NCBI GenBank assembly: GCA_022496805.1
Contig: CM040085.1
Location: 33,509,811 to 33,573,810, forward strand
DNA length: 64,000 nt
Source: Pohlia nutans
Lineage: Eukaryota > Streptophyta > Bryopsida > Bryales > Mniaceae
Direction of reading: 5' to 3'
Shown: piece by piece, positions 33,657 through 45,326 of the stretch
Position numbering within the stretch: position 1 is the stretch's first letter
Layout: every line of letters starts with the position of its first letter
Made by a program: the position numbers and the translations under genes
The notes under the pieces: generated by a model
Told to the model about the DNA's origin: nothing
The model's database searches: none
Seen by the model: only the letters and a program-made list of their open reading frames with translations

Positions 33657-34040
33657 GACAACTGTACAAGCTAGTTCAATTTTTTTTTTGCCTATACCCA
33701 CGACATTCACCACAAACGGACACTTGCACCATGTCCCAGTCAATGTCCCTCTCTGTTTTCTCCTATGTAATTATTGCTCAGGAGATAGTACTCAATCAAG
33801 AATGCATGAATTTGTTGATACATATGAGATCATCACCTGCACCTAGAGGACGCTGTGGTGGACATGCCAATGCTTCAATTTCACATGGGCTTCACTTTCC
33901 TCTCACTAGTAGAAAAGGTGGTGCTCCCAAGGACATGCCGAGGTAAAATCACTGTGCATGCGTGGAATTGGGCACTACTTGTTTGGGCATCTCCCTCGGC
34001 AGTGCCACTTTTTCTATTAAGATTTCTAAATGACAAGATC
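33657..34040. other. intergenic stretch
   Basis: Open frames here (around 33731-34082) resemble no known protein. The CACCATGTCCCAGTCAATG region matches, inverted, a segment at 16705-16755, so part is repeat-derived. Confidence 0.3.
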
Positions 34041-34308
34041 TTAATCCTTAAATGTCAAAAAAGTCCCAGGGGCTTGTTTTGAGAGAACAATGAAGGAAAA
34101 AGTGAATTCTCTCATCCAAAATTGAAATGGATTGGTGCTTTGGCAAGGTGATGAAAAAGCGAGGCTAAATTTAACATATATGCTTGTTTTAGTAAATTGT
34201 AGATTTCAAGGAAATTGGAAAGAGAATTGGTGGGGAGGGAGAGGAGTCGGGCAGTTTGAGATCTTGATGGATATCAAAGCTCCCAGCGCTTTGCAACAAT
34301 GTTTTTTT

Positions 34309-34386
<78 letters not shown>

Positions 34387-34618
34387 TTCAAATCTAGAAT
34401 TGCATAACTCACTGCAAAGTCGGAATCTCATTGTATTTTTAATTTTTAATTTTTTTTTGGAGTGAAACTGTTCACTCCATTCATTGTTCATAAAGGATTT
34501 GAGGAATTCTCATTGTTTTTTCACGTTATTCAAGGGGATACAGTTGGGAGCAACTCTCTTAATTTTTTTTATTCTTTTGGGCTACCCATCTAGGACCCTC
34601 TTGACGTTTAAAGGTTAA
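34041..34618. mobile_element. TTAA-type element A3 with an expanded TA tract
   Basis: TTAA TCCTTAAATGTC at 34041 and TTGACGTTTAAAGG TTAA ending at 34618 bound 570 bp, homologous to A1. A TA dinucleotide repeat of about 68 bp fills 34311-34378, where A1 has only a short AT-rich run. Confidence 0.85.
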
Positions 34619-35733
34619 CTCAATACTTCGACCATTAGGCTTAGTCATGGGTCAATATTGCTATGTCTGTCATTTTTTTCTAATTTGACGTAGTATTAGA
34701 CTTCAAAAGTCGGTTGTCTAATTAGACAAGTATCAAATATGTTAAACAACTTGGATGAAATATCATTCCTCAAATATCCTAGAATATTCTAGAATTGTAA
34801 TGTTATATATTCTAAGAATAAGCTTGTCTGACAGACGAGGAGGCTTACTAGATGTCTTCAACATTGTATTTGACACTTTGTCTAGTGGTCAAGTAAGACA
34901 ACCATGCTAAGGATGAGCTTACTCTGCTTTAATTGGCATCGGATCACTATAAGAGGAATTTGAGATTCGGGTGATCATATAAGGTGGAGGCTCCAATACC
35001 TGTCAGTTTAAGGATTACAATCTATATAGAGCAATGGTTTTCAATGATAAAAAATTGTAGTACATAAAAAATTGGGTTTAATAACCAAGCCCAATTTTTA
35101 ATTAGTTTTGTCACAATGTATGATTTTGTTCTTGATTTTCAAACTTAATCTGCATAGACCACTATTGATGTTAGTAGGGAACCAATACTCGTTTTTCATT
35201 TCTAGTCCAATCATAGTCCAATCAGTTTAGTTAACTCAGCATTCATGATTGATTACCAAAGTGCTACAACTAATGGTTGTGATAATTTGGGAACTCACAA
35301 AGTTGAAAGTTCAGACTTGCACCACTACACACGTGCAACCATGAATTCCAAAAACAAGGACTCTAAACCCATGAATGGAGACAATGATTGAGCTACCAAA
35401 TGCAAGAAATGGCTGGAACGAAACCCATGGAGCAGTTATTTTGTGAATGAATACCACAAGCCATGAACCCAAACATATTATGAAAAACGACATAATCATT
35501 AAAATGGCGCATTTCACAGCGCCATTTTGAACCGGACGACTCTTTTCCTCACCACGTGTGTTATTTCGACGGTGTCATTCAATGAAACTCCCCTCCTTTC
35601 GCATTGAGTGGTTCCAACTTTGTGCACATATTCGTCAAAAAACATCTTACGTTTCTGGCCTGCCATTTCTCTGAAATACGCCATTGTAATCAATACACCT
35701 ATGCAACAAAATGAATCTTTATTGACTGTATGC
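34619..35733. other. 3' flank of the trihelix/LRR gene
   Basis: AT-rich sequence without a supported gene. The part next to 35734 may be the 3' UTR of the minus-strand gene. GCGCCATTTTGAACCGG and AAAATGGCGC form a small hairpin near 35505-35530. Confidence 0.35.
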
Positions 35734-38288
35734 TTAGTCAGACACTTCTTCATCACTTGGATACAGGAAATCAAAGTCAGAATCAGCATTAGAAGTAGCA
35801 TATACACTTCCTTCACTGATGTCATCGTCAACATCCTTCATGGGGTCTTCGTGATAGCCAAGAAACAAAGACGTATTTCTATAAAAAAGATCAGTATTAT
35901 ATAAGTCCCGCTTGTAATATTTTGAGTAAATGTTATTATATAACGGAGTGCCATCAATGATCACCTCTCGCAACCACGTCAAGCGGTCCAAATCTGGGAG
36001 CCAGGACAACTGCGAGCCCCTACACCACAACATTACCAATGATTCCACCTCTTCTATACCTGGAATGGATTCGATGCCCGTCTCCCCGATAGACAATCGC
36101 CGCAACCTTTTTAGTCGGCCTAAGTATGGAATTGTTTTGAGTTCTTTGCAGCAGATTATTCTCAAGTCAGTCAGAAACTGCAGTTCGCTCATGCTAGCAT
36201 GAACGGAGGCCAGCCGATGACACTGGATGAAACTGAGGTCCTGCAAACACCTTAAGTTTCCCAGATCGCCAGTAGTGACCAAGCAATGGCTCCAAGATAC
36301 GTGAAGTTTACACAACAGTTGGAAACATTCAACAAAGACAGGCATGTGTGGAATTCCGGTGGTTCTGAACTCCAAAGTTCGCAGAGATGTCACAAATTCC
36401 AATTCGGGAAGCAGATCAGAACATTGCTTCATCTCCAACCAACCAAGTTTCTTCAGTTGTTCCCACCCTGTCACTTATTTTAGGTTTGGACAGAGTTCAA
36501 AAGTGAGTGAGCGGAGGTTCGGCAAGCCAGACAACTGCGCTTCGGTCATTGAATAACACTCGAAAAAAGATAAAACTCTCAGTCCCTGGTGCAGAATGGA
36601 ACTCTCAAATATTGACCGTCCATCACGCCGTATGTTGAGGTGGATATCATGCCTAGGATTGTCTCGAACCGCCTTTGACGCAAAGTCTTGATATTTTCGT
36701 AGACTGTCGGTATATAGCCATTCGTTGAAGTCCATGACAAGGTTGCGCTCCCGAAGCTTGTGCAGCTGCAACAACCAAACCAGATGCTGAGCCAGGGGAA
36801 GATTGCGTTGCTTACTCGGTTGCTTACACTGTCATAACTCCGTTAGTTTCCCCACAGAAAGTTTAGAATTTTACCTGGAGTAGCACTGAATTCTCGTCTA
36901 TAAGTATTGAAGGACATAACACATGGCAAACAGGGCACCAGAGTTGGCACTCAAGGATTCACGGAATTCAAGTGCTTGGGAAAAATGACTTACACAGAAC
37001 ATAATTTCTTCAGAGTCTGCATCATGCACAACGGCAAGCCACCGACAGAACTCTTTGACCTCAGTATTACTCAGGAAGTTCTTGCAAAGTATACAATCAA
37101 GAAGTACGCGTTTCAACAATTCTGGCAACCCATTGAATCCAGGTACAGCCTGCAAATGCATACAGAAAAACAAGGTGTAACCTTCTGTAAATTGAAACAA
37201 CCTGCAATTGCCACAGTGCTAAGCTTTGCGTTCATCATGCCAGGACACGCTTGAAATTAGACACAAGAATAGAAGAAAACGAGAATACAAACAATTAATT
37301 ATCTTAAATTGTGCAAATCATGTTGGACCTAACTAGGTAAATGGTCGCCCTAACTAGGTAAATACACCACCCCTTTTGACACATGAATGTTCACATTCTA
37401 TCTTTGTGACATATCTAGATATCTGGAGTTTAACCCAAGTGCGCAGACAACAGGGAAATTCAAATGAAAAGAATAGATCTAGAATGGAAGTGGAAATGGA
37501 TGGGTTAACTTTCGACTTACACGTTGGCGTATCCTACGTCTTCTTCTCCGCGGTGTTGGGGACTCTGATAATGGCACTGCTGGAGTAGCTTCAGGGAGCA
37601 GATTAGAAGAAGGAGCTTCATCAGGCATGGAGGAAGAAAAGAGCTGCCCCTGGCCGGGCCTACTACTCTGCGGCAGATAAGAAGGAGCTTCATCAGGCAT
37701 GGACGAAGGAAGGAGTTGGCCGGAGCCAGACCTCATACTCTGCGGCATATTAGGACCTTCATCAGGCATGGAAGAAAAAAGGAGTTGGCCGGAGCCAAAC
37801 CTCATACTCTGCGGCAGATTAGAAGGACCTTCATCAGCGAGTTGACCAGGCTGGCCGGAACGAGTCCTGCTCCTTGGTGGGCAAACCTTATCAATGATCT
37901 CGAACCAATTGCCCTCTAAAATCGTGTCCAATTTCAAACCACTCAACTCCTCCTTCGTAAGCTGAGGATACTCTCTCCCGTTTCTCGCACAATAGTCCTT
38001 GATCTTCCTATAGGATTTGATGAGAGTGTCCCACCTACGCCTGCATTGTTCGCTTGATTTCACTCCACAGATATTACCGAATCGGCCTTGGAACATTTCA
38101 GAGATTCTCTCCCAAGAGGTATACCGACTTCCTCTATCACGCACAGACTTTTCCTTACACTCCACCAAGAACGCCGTTTCATCGTCTGTCCAATTTGAGC
38201 CCCTGGCCCTCTTGTTAGGTTGTTCCGGGCAAAGAGTAGACTCAACTCGATCATTAGACATACCAAGATCGACGTCGGTGGTTCTCAT
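35734..38288 (-). pseudogene. trihelix plus LRR gene with an in-frame stop
   Basis: Three exons join in phase 0: 38288-37521, 37149-36994 and 36765-35734. Splice sites are canonical (GTAAGT/TTTGCAG and GTAAGT/GTTGCAG). Exon 1 encodes a trihelix (Myb/SANT-like) DNA-binding domain, GSNWTDDETAFLVECKEK to SSEQCRRRWDTLIKSYRKI, then near-repeats of SMPDEGPNMPQSMRSGSGQL. Exon 3 encodes about nine leucine-rich repeats of about 24 residues with Cys-rich ends, like plant NLR-type LRRs, and an acidic tail YPSDEEVSD. The stop TAA at 36477-36475 follows CPNLK, and the same frame continues VTGWEQLKKLGWLEMKQC. No NB-ARC domain is visible. Exon 1 may have an upstream exon: a TTTCCTAG acceptor lies at 38338. 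Two neighbouring genes instead of one fusion cannot be excluded. Confidence 0.6.
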
Positions 38289-38317
38289 TGGCACAAGGTC
38301 TCCATTTTCCTCCTCTT

Positions 38318-39283
38318 GGTCCCGTAAGTTCCGTACCCTAGGAAACGTCGTACCGAATAAGCCGGTTTGCGGTGTTTCAACCAGAGCATCTGCATATACA
38401 ATTCAAACGAACCAAACTCGTCAAGTAGAATTACACATATACGCCAAATAAAATTACCTTGACCTCTGAGAAAACACATGTATACGCCAAGCAGAATTAC
38501 CTTGACATAGTCTAAGGAAGCAATGAATCTCTCGCTTTTAAAGAGCATATGCCTGTCAATCAGATAGCGCAAGATAATTTTAATTTTATCATTTTCACTC
38601 GTTGCTTCGAAGGTAACCATAATTGCAGCAAATTTGGATGTGAACTCTGAATGTTAATTACAAGGCAGTGATAGAAAAGAAACTGAATTCCAGCTCAAGT
38701 GGAGTAGCAATCGAATTGACGGAGGCTGTCTTTGAGAGTTTGAGTAATATATGATGTACCAAGTCCATCAAGGAGAAAAAAATATTTACACTAAGAAATC
38801 AAAATGAATGGTACACAATGTCATGTTCTCACCTTCGTTCAAACAGTCTTGCGTGTTGTACATGACAGGGCGATCCTCTTGTCGGGCATTGTCCACATTG
38901 TTAAACGGCAACTGGTTTTCAGCACCAAACAACCACCTCTCCATCGCCATGAGTAGCGAAATTGAACTGTGGGAATGCATCCAGGCTTCCTCCTTGAACA
39001 AGTCAGACTAAATTTACGAGGGCTCCACATCGCTGAAGCTGGCTCCTCGGGAACCCTACCTAGAGCAACCTCGAAACAGAAACACAACAGATGAATTCGG
39101 AAACCCTCATCTACCTCAAAGAAAGATGGCGGGCTCAAATCTCCAAACGATAGATAACCAACATCTAGGGTACGAACCTTGCCGTAATAATCAGCGAAAG
39201 CTGGAGGGCTTAACACGGATTTATATATCTCTCTTCAGGTGGCTGGTGGCCAAGTAGGCAGCACTTCCCCAACAGACTCTTCA
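38318..39283 (-). other. possible 5' exons of the trihelix/LRR gene
   Basis: On the minus strand, SDLFKEEAWMHSHSSIS..NTQDCLNEG (39007-38832) looks codon-like, with an AATTTAG acceptor before it and a GTGAGA donor after it. A frame opening MVTFEATSENDKIK (38620) ends at a GTAATT donor. I could not join these to the trihelix exon in a consistent phase, so they are noted, not called. A 33-bp segment with the GTCAAG/GTAATT donor is duplicated (38433-38505). Confidence 0.3.
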
Positions 39284-39443
39284 TAGATTTCACTGTTGTA
39301 GTCCGATAGATTTCACTGTTGTAGTCCGATAAATTTCACTGTTGTAGTCCGATAGATTTCACTGTTGTAGTCCGATAGATTTCACTGTTGTAGCCGATAA
39401 ATTTCATTGTCTTACTCCGATAAATTTCACTGTTGCAATCCGA
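39284..39443. repeat. seven tandem copies of a 23-bp unit
   Basis: The unit TAGATTTCACTGTTGTAGTC plus CGA repeats at 39284, 39307, 39330, 39353, 39376, 39398 and 39421. The first four are nearly identical, the fifth is 22 bp and the last two are diverged. Confidence 0.9.
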
Positions 39444-39508
39444 GATATCTGCCAATGTGCCTCGCCTTGAAATGGAATTCTGGATTCGAGAGACTGAGAG
39501 ACTGAAGG

Positions 39509-40125
39509 CCCATTCACATCCACCAACTCTGCCACACGCACGCATGCGTCAGATAACTTTGAAGGAATATGAGGTCAAAAGAAAAATATAAAATATGTAA
39601 AGAGGAATTACTCCACCGCATGTTAGGAAGCAACGCAATGCAAAAAATGAACATGCCTATAGTTCAGGCACTGTAACGCAGTTGCACATGGCCCATTCAT
39701 ACCAGTCATCCAACGATGGTGCGGTAGAGAATTTGCGTTCATCACATAAGTTTTTGGTAGCTACAATGTGCTCCTCTAAAATTTATTTTTTTAACCTAAC
39801 GCATGCAAGAAGCTGCTCCAATGCATTTTGAGTGCTGCAAGAAATTTGCACTCCATCAACGCACATACGTTTGCCAAAAATAGGAAGAGACAAGACTCTG
39901 ACACTGCAAGAAATTTTATATTATTCTTGAAATTTACCTTGCAGAATTCCAGGAACACAACGCAAGCGCTGGAGCTTCTTGGTGTGAATGGGCCAACAAT
40001 AGTTCAACAATAGTTGCAGCATGAAAGGACAAAGCTGTGAATATTTTTTAGTTTCTTCATTTTACCTCCCATCCTTTCAGGAACGCAAACGCAAGTGGCA
40101 GGGGGCCTGGTGTGAATGGGCCATG
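39509..40125. repeat. nested inverted repeats with GGCCCATTCACACC ends
   Basis: Outer copies are GGCCCATTCACATCC near 39509 and GGTGTGAATGGGCC ending near 40121. Inner copies are GGCCCATTCATACC near 39690 and GGTGTGAATGGGCC ending near 39996. This looks like one element inside a relative. I could not find clear target duplications. Confidence 0.45.
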
Positions 40126-40468
40126 AGTCCAAATGCCTGCCACTTCCATCCTGCTTCCTATTGTACAGTAACTTAGTTTGAACCACTGTTGTGCGGGTAT
40201 CTACTATACAGGGTGGACTGACGGTATCAATATGGGTACGTATAAGGGTATTAACGCCTAAACCAACTGGTATCACATTGGTGAAGGTCAGTATTGATAC
40301 CCGTTGCCTTCATGTTTATGTCACTATATTTTTAGTGCAAATATCACGGTATCACCGACATACCTGTGGACATTTTACGAACATTCTTTTATACGAGGAC
40401 CTGCCTTGTATCGAAGTCTTATTTTTATTATTGAATACCCATACCCACTAGTTGAATTGTTGTCATTG

Positions 40469-41201
40469 TTAACCCCTAAACGCCGCCCCAACCACAATCT
40501 AGCTTATGAATGGAACTGACTATTCAATTCCAACTGCTATATGGATGATTTCTATCCAATTTTTTTGTGAAGGATTTTGTTTGGTCATGCCACCTCTTCA
40601 AGTTAAATTCAAATCATTCAAGCTATTTTTAAATTTTATATGGGGTCCCAATTACAGAAAGAGTCGTAAAAATGGTTCACCCGGTGTAGCGTATTTTGAA
40701 TTTTTCTGCTTGTTCCGCTTAAACTGATTTTAGGCCATGAAAATGAGTTCTATTGCATTTGAGCTTAACTAAAAAAAATGAAGCTTGCCAAGCTTAGTTT
40801 CTACTCCACTTTGAATTTTTGAAAAACTTTGAAAATTGATTGTTTTATTGCAGTTACAAGTTCAGTGGGTATTACCAAGGTGCACCAAAAATTTCTAAAT
40901 TTAGATACACGGATGATTTTCATTAACTAAATCTTTCTTCATTTTAATTTACACCTTTGGTAAAACAATCAGAAATTTTGAGTACATTTTGTAATTGGTA
41001 TGAATTTTCTTTACAATCACTTCAAAAAGCCATAGTAATTTCAAATTTTCATCAAAATTTATGAAAAAATCATGATTTGTAGTAGACACATAGCTTCATC
41101 TACTAAAAATATAAAGTTCTTGTATTATTTTTAGTTGCAAAATTGAGTGTGGCAGATAAAACATGATTCCATGGTCATAGGCCTGATCTTTTGAGGGTTA
41201 A
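40469..41201. mobile_element. TTAA-type element E1
   Basis: TTAA CCCCTAAACGCCG at 40469 and GATCTTTTGAGGG TTAA ending at 41201 bound 725 bp. A full-length inverted homologue lies at about 56803-57541. Confidence 0.85.
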
Positions 41202-41542
41202 TCAGCTTCTTGGAATACACAATCATATCCACGGGAGTTACTTAATTATCCTGTGCTGTAGCCTGTCACTGAAATCAGGTCACCAATTGCACCCAAACCG
41301 TACTCACCTAATTGAAACTCTTGTCAATCATGCAATGATATATCTTCCCAAGCCCTAAACAGAATGTCTAAGTAAATGGATGTGCAACTGATCTGCTGTT
41401 GAGTCTGTGAAGGTGAATATGGACGCCATGCATCGATCGCTGCATTCCTCTGCACACAAGAATTAAGCAATTAAGCTGGTCAGTGAATTCTCGGCGTTTG
41501 AAGTTAGTAATATATTGTTGGAGTTGTGGAGCCTAGATCGCC

Positions 41543-43765
41543 ATGCCGAACGTAAGACGGCAGAAGGAATATGTGGAGGAATGGAGGAGCTTGTGGGAGG
41601 CGGACTTGGAGGCCATAGCCTACAATGGAGCCACCTGCGACCCCACCCGAGTGGACCCCAAAGTGCTGCAATGGGTCAAGAACAATTGTGCCCGGGAGCC
41701 CCACTTCATCAAAGTCATCAATGAGACTGCTTCGTTCGGTTGGCAGCCTCCTTTCGGAGCCCGAGATCAAGGACGTCAGCAATGCAGGCTGGTATGTGAG
41801 CAATTGCATGTTGAGTTATAACTAGTTTTTGGAAAGATCGATTGATCTCACTAACTAGTTGGAACCAGGTACGTCGATCGATCTCTTGTTTGACTGCTCT
41901 CATGCAGTTCGGTGTCGGTGGGAATTGACCTCCAGTTTGTGCCACGCCCGTTTGTGAGAGAGCACTTCAAGAAGCTCGGGAGGGTGATCACGCTGGAAAA
42001 TGGCACAACTCACACCAAGTTTAAAGTCTCCTTCGGTGTAGCATCGAAGGTGGCGTCATGGCTGCAAGGATGGAAACGAGTAGCGATCGGAAACAAGCTC
42101 ACTCCTGGCGACGTCATGATCTTCGTCCTGGTCGGAGATTCCCACTTCCTGTTCCACCTCTTCGACGAGCACGGCCACCCGAAACTGAAGGTGCTGTTCA
42201 AATTCTGTGCCCCCAGCAGCATTTTTAATCCTCTGCAAAATCATTTCGGTGCCACTGATTTTTTTTCTGTTGTGTATTAAAATATAATATTACAAACACT
42301 TGTCTCTAGAAGTTTTTAGCAACACGGTTCAGAATTTTGAGGGTTGTCACGGTCCGGGAGCAGTCGCACGATGCCGTGGTGAAGACAGAGCCAAGGGGCA
42401 GTGATTCTCTGACGGATTCCGAGAACTACGCATGGAGCGCCGACAAGAAGCGCAGGCTCGCCGACGTTGCCTACATGAAACCTGAGCCTGGAATCGGGAG
42501 TGGCGATGAGGAAGCAGCTCCCTTGCGCTCCGAAGATCAGCAGATTCGGGACCCAGGGGTAGGCTCGACGTTGCCTGATACGGAGCTTACAGTAACGGAC
42601 TTGGGCGAAGAGACGATCTCCAGGGCCACGGCACAGACAACAGTGCAGCAGATGAGCGGGGAGGGATCAGCAGAAGAAGCTCAGGCTTCGAAGCTCAATG
42701 AAATCGAGACTGTAACCAAAACGAAGGCGGTGAAAGAAGAAATGGGACACAGTGGCATGGGAATCTCACCGCCGGTGCATGAGTTACCACTGGATCCGTT
42801 TGGGTTCCTCATTAAGTCGCGACGGAGGATGCCGACGATTATCGAAAAGAAACGAGCCAGGGAAGTGGCCAAGGCGCACGCCGAGCTTCTCGTCGGGTAC
42901 CGCTTCATGGTTGTCTTGACCGAGACCCAAGTATACCGAGATTTCCATTTGGTAAGATCACGCATGCTCAGCACAATTCAAAATCTTTCACTGAGATGCA
43001 CAAGTATAAAACTACCTAGGACAGATCTAGATTCAAGTTTGAAATATTAAGAAAGACAATGTGCACAAAATAATACTAAATAATGTTTACTGGGTGACTT
43101 GCCACCCAACCATAGAAGTGAGATTTTCTGTTAGATTTCCCTCACTCATCAAGTCACACTTATAGTCTTAGTACTATGTGTCTACATACTTAGAATATGT
43201 ACAGTCTAACTAGACTACTAATTTGGTGTTCTAGTTTAGTTAACTTAGAGTCATAGACGCTTGGTCTATTTGTTCCCGAGGTCATAAGTAACTTAATTGA
43301 GTTAATTCCAACAAAGTTTTATACAGCTACGGCACAAATCTTTGCCAGAAGTTTGTCAATAGGATGGAAATATATACCGGCCAGGGATCCAGTGTGATAG
43401 TGGGGTTGAATATATTGCAGGTGTTGCCAGAGCAGTTTGTGAGCGACACGAGGCTGCCAACGGCGCTGACACAGTTGAGTCTGGTGGACTCCAGCGGCAA
43501 AGCATGGGGGATGTACAGCCGGAGGAACTCGAGCGGTGTGGTTGCGTTTCATCGCAAATACTGGGCCGTTTTTGCACTGGAGCATCTGCTGGAAGAGGGG
43601 GACGTGTGTCTGTTTCAGCTCAAGAACAAAGGCGCCCGCATCATTTCCGTGCGCATTTTCCGCGTCGTGCAGCTGCCGAAGACTGTCACGGGCAGAAAGA
43701 AGAATATTCATGTCTCCGTCTATGACCACTACGACATGCAAGTGAAGAATCATCCCAAGTCCTAA
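41543..43765 (+). CDS. B3-domain (REM-like) transcription factor, possible frame problem
   Basis: Four exons are likely: 41543-41791, 41908 to about 42206 or 42248, 42320-42951 and 43421-43765. B3 domains bind DNA in the nucleus. The first B3 runs from REPHFIKVI in exon 1 through LQFVPRPFVREHFKKLG and KLTPGDVMIFVLVGDSHFLF in exon 2. Exon 3 is a charged linker with VKTEPRG and YMKPEPGIG-type sites, ending in YRFMVVLTETQVYRDFHL. Exon 4 completes the second B3: VLPEQFVSD to LEEGDVCLFQLKNKG, stop at 43765. Exons 3 and 4 join cleanly (GTAAGA/TTGCAG, phase 0). Exon 1 ends in phase 0 at its GTATGT donor but exon 2 needs phase 2; only the +1 frame of exon 1 (EPEIKDVSNAG) fits. Either a one-base shift or another splice is involved. 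The exon 2 donor is also weak. Confidence 0.7.
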
Positions 43766-44182
43766 TTAAATAATCCTCTCTCGATCTGAGCATGCACACG
43801 ACTTCGATCTAGACTTGTATGTACAGTAGTTCCATGACTCGGACAGTGACCACGGTTCTTGAAGTTAAGGCAGCAGAGATTTCGAGTACTGTCTCGGAGA
43901 ACTTATCCAAGTCTGTGTATAAGTTTTGGAAGTAGCATGCAGTCTATAGGTCATGTGCACGATGAGCCAGACTTCTCGCATCTGGGCTTTCACTTTCAAC
44001 TCTTGCAGACTCATTTCATAACATTTGCTTGAGCCCTTGACGTCCTTGTTTTCAGCGTAACAAAGTGCTTGAAATCTCTTTTCCCTTGATCTATTACAGA
44101 CACTCACACGAGGGTAAGAGCGACAAGCACTCACAAGAGAGGGCAGAGTACTCTTCAATCTATGGAGAAAATAGTTGCACTC
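43766..44182. other. 3' flank of the B3 gene
   Basis: Probably 3' UTR and terminator region of the B3 gene, then intergenic sequence. No other gene supported. Confidence 0.35.
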
Positions 44183-44856
44183 TTAACACTAGAAGAAAAG
44201 AGGGACTTGTACACTGAGCATGTTCACTCAGATGTGACCAAACTCACTCAAATGTGGCCAAATTCACTCAGAATCCCACTCCAGGCTGAGTGAACAAGTC
44301 CCTCTTTTCTTCTAGAGTAACCCTTTGACGCGACAAGGTCCGTATTCTGGACGTTGGATGATTTCTGATGCGTTCCTTCACCACGTATGGTGATGTTTTT
44401 CATCCATCTAAATTTCTCTTGGTTCTTGTGCTAGTTGACTACCATTTGGGTAGTATGGATCTTCAAATTAGGTGTTGTGTTTTATTTTTTAAATAACAAA
44501 AGTGGTCTATGACTCTATGTCAAGTTTCATTATGAGTTGAAAAAGTGAGAATTTTAAAATGATATTTGAATATGAGTAGAATCAAATTATGGAAATTATA
44601 CCATCTAATAGTGCATATTATTCCAAATTTATGACAATATTTTTTAATTATAAATTTTAATTTGAGATTTTTAATTGAATATTTTTTTTAAACCTTGAAA
44701 CTTTAATTAAAAAATATGATAAATCCAACCGTATACATGTAATTTATTCATTGAGATTTACAAATTTTCTTTGTATATCAACTCCATTTTGTGATTCATC
44801 AAACATTCATAACACATGTTTGAAATCGGTGGATCATCTGTACCTCAAAGGGTTAA
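44183..44856. mobile_element. TTAA-type element H2
   Basis: The body 44321-44852 is homologous to H1. The right end is ACCTCAAAGGG TTAA. The left TTAA (44183-44186) is separated from CCCTTTGACGCG (44321) by the CACTA-like insertion. Subterminal hairpin GTCCGTATTCTGGAC at about 44339-44353. Confidence 0.8.
44187..44317. mobile_element. 131-bp CACTA-like fold-back
   Basis: CACTAGAAGAAAAGAGGGAC at 44187 is mirrored by GTCCCTCTTTTCTTCTAGAG ending at 44317. TAA is duplicated outside (44184-44186 and 44318-44320). CACTA elements have a 3-bp duplication and CACTA ends; the right end has mutated to CTAGAG. Inside, CACTCA words repeat about six times. Confidence 0.65.
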
Positions 44857-45039
44857 ATCAAAGTTGTCAAATCCAAGGTTGTCATAAATAACGTACAGAC
44901 AAATGAATGTCATATTTGTCACAGACGTCACATACTGTACCATACAGCCATGGCACTTTTCTAAAAGAGATCAAGATCCATTGTGATTGTAGTAAGTAAT
45001 AATTCAGAGTTCATGAGAACTCAAAAAAGGAAGTTGGAG

Positions 45040-45326
45040 TACTGTAGTTCCATAGCAGGGTCGCCACCCAGCGAACGAATATTTACTATTTTGGGAAAAA
45101 TCAGGCTTGTTTCTCAAAAAACAAATTTCTTGATTCTCGATTTTGAGTAAAAAATGATTAAATTGGCCCAAAATGACCCAAAATGGCCCAAAATAGCTTA
45201 GAAACAGCAAAATGTTTCGAAAAATAATTTATTCTATTTTCATGTTTTTGTCCTCATAATTTCCAGTTTTTTACTTCTTCTTTTTTTTTAATTATTTTCT
45301 AGCAAACTTGCTATGGTACTACGGTA
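45040..45326. mobile_element. element T2
   Basis: TACTGTAGTTCCATAGCAGG and the inverted CTATGGTACTACGGTA form the ends. Interior words (CGAACGAATATTTA, AATTGGCCCAAAATG) are shared with T1 at 28951. Confidence 0.65.

Noticed and set aside
34132..34491. Frames with long Tyr-Ile repeats on both strands
   Set aside because: They only translate the TA microsatellite inside element A3. The same applies to the frame at 18249-18509.
37150..37520. NB-ARC domain between the trihelix and LRR parts
   Set aside because: No P-loop, kinase-2 or GLPL-type motif is visible in any frame; the sequence behaves like an intron.
39284..39443. CRISPR-like array
   Set aside because: The 23-bp units are directly adjacent, with no spacers, and the DNA is a plant nuclear sequence.
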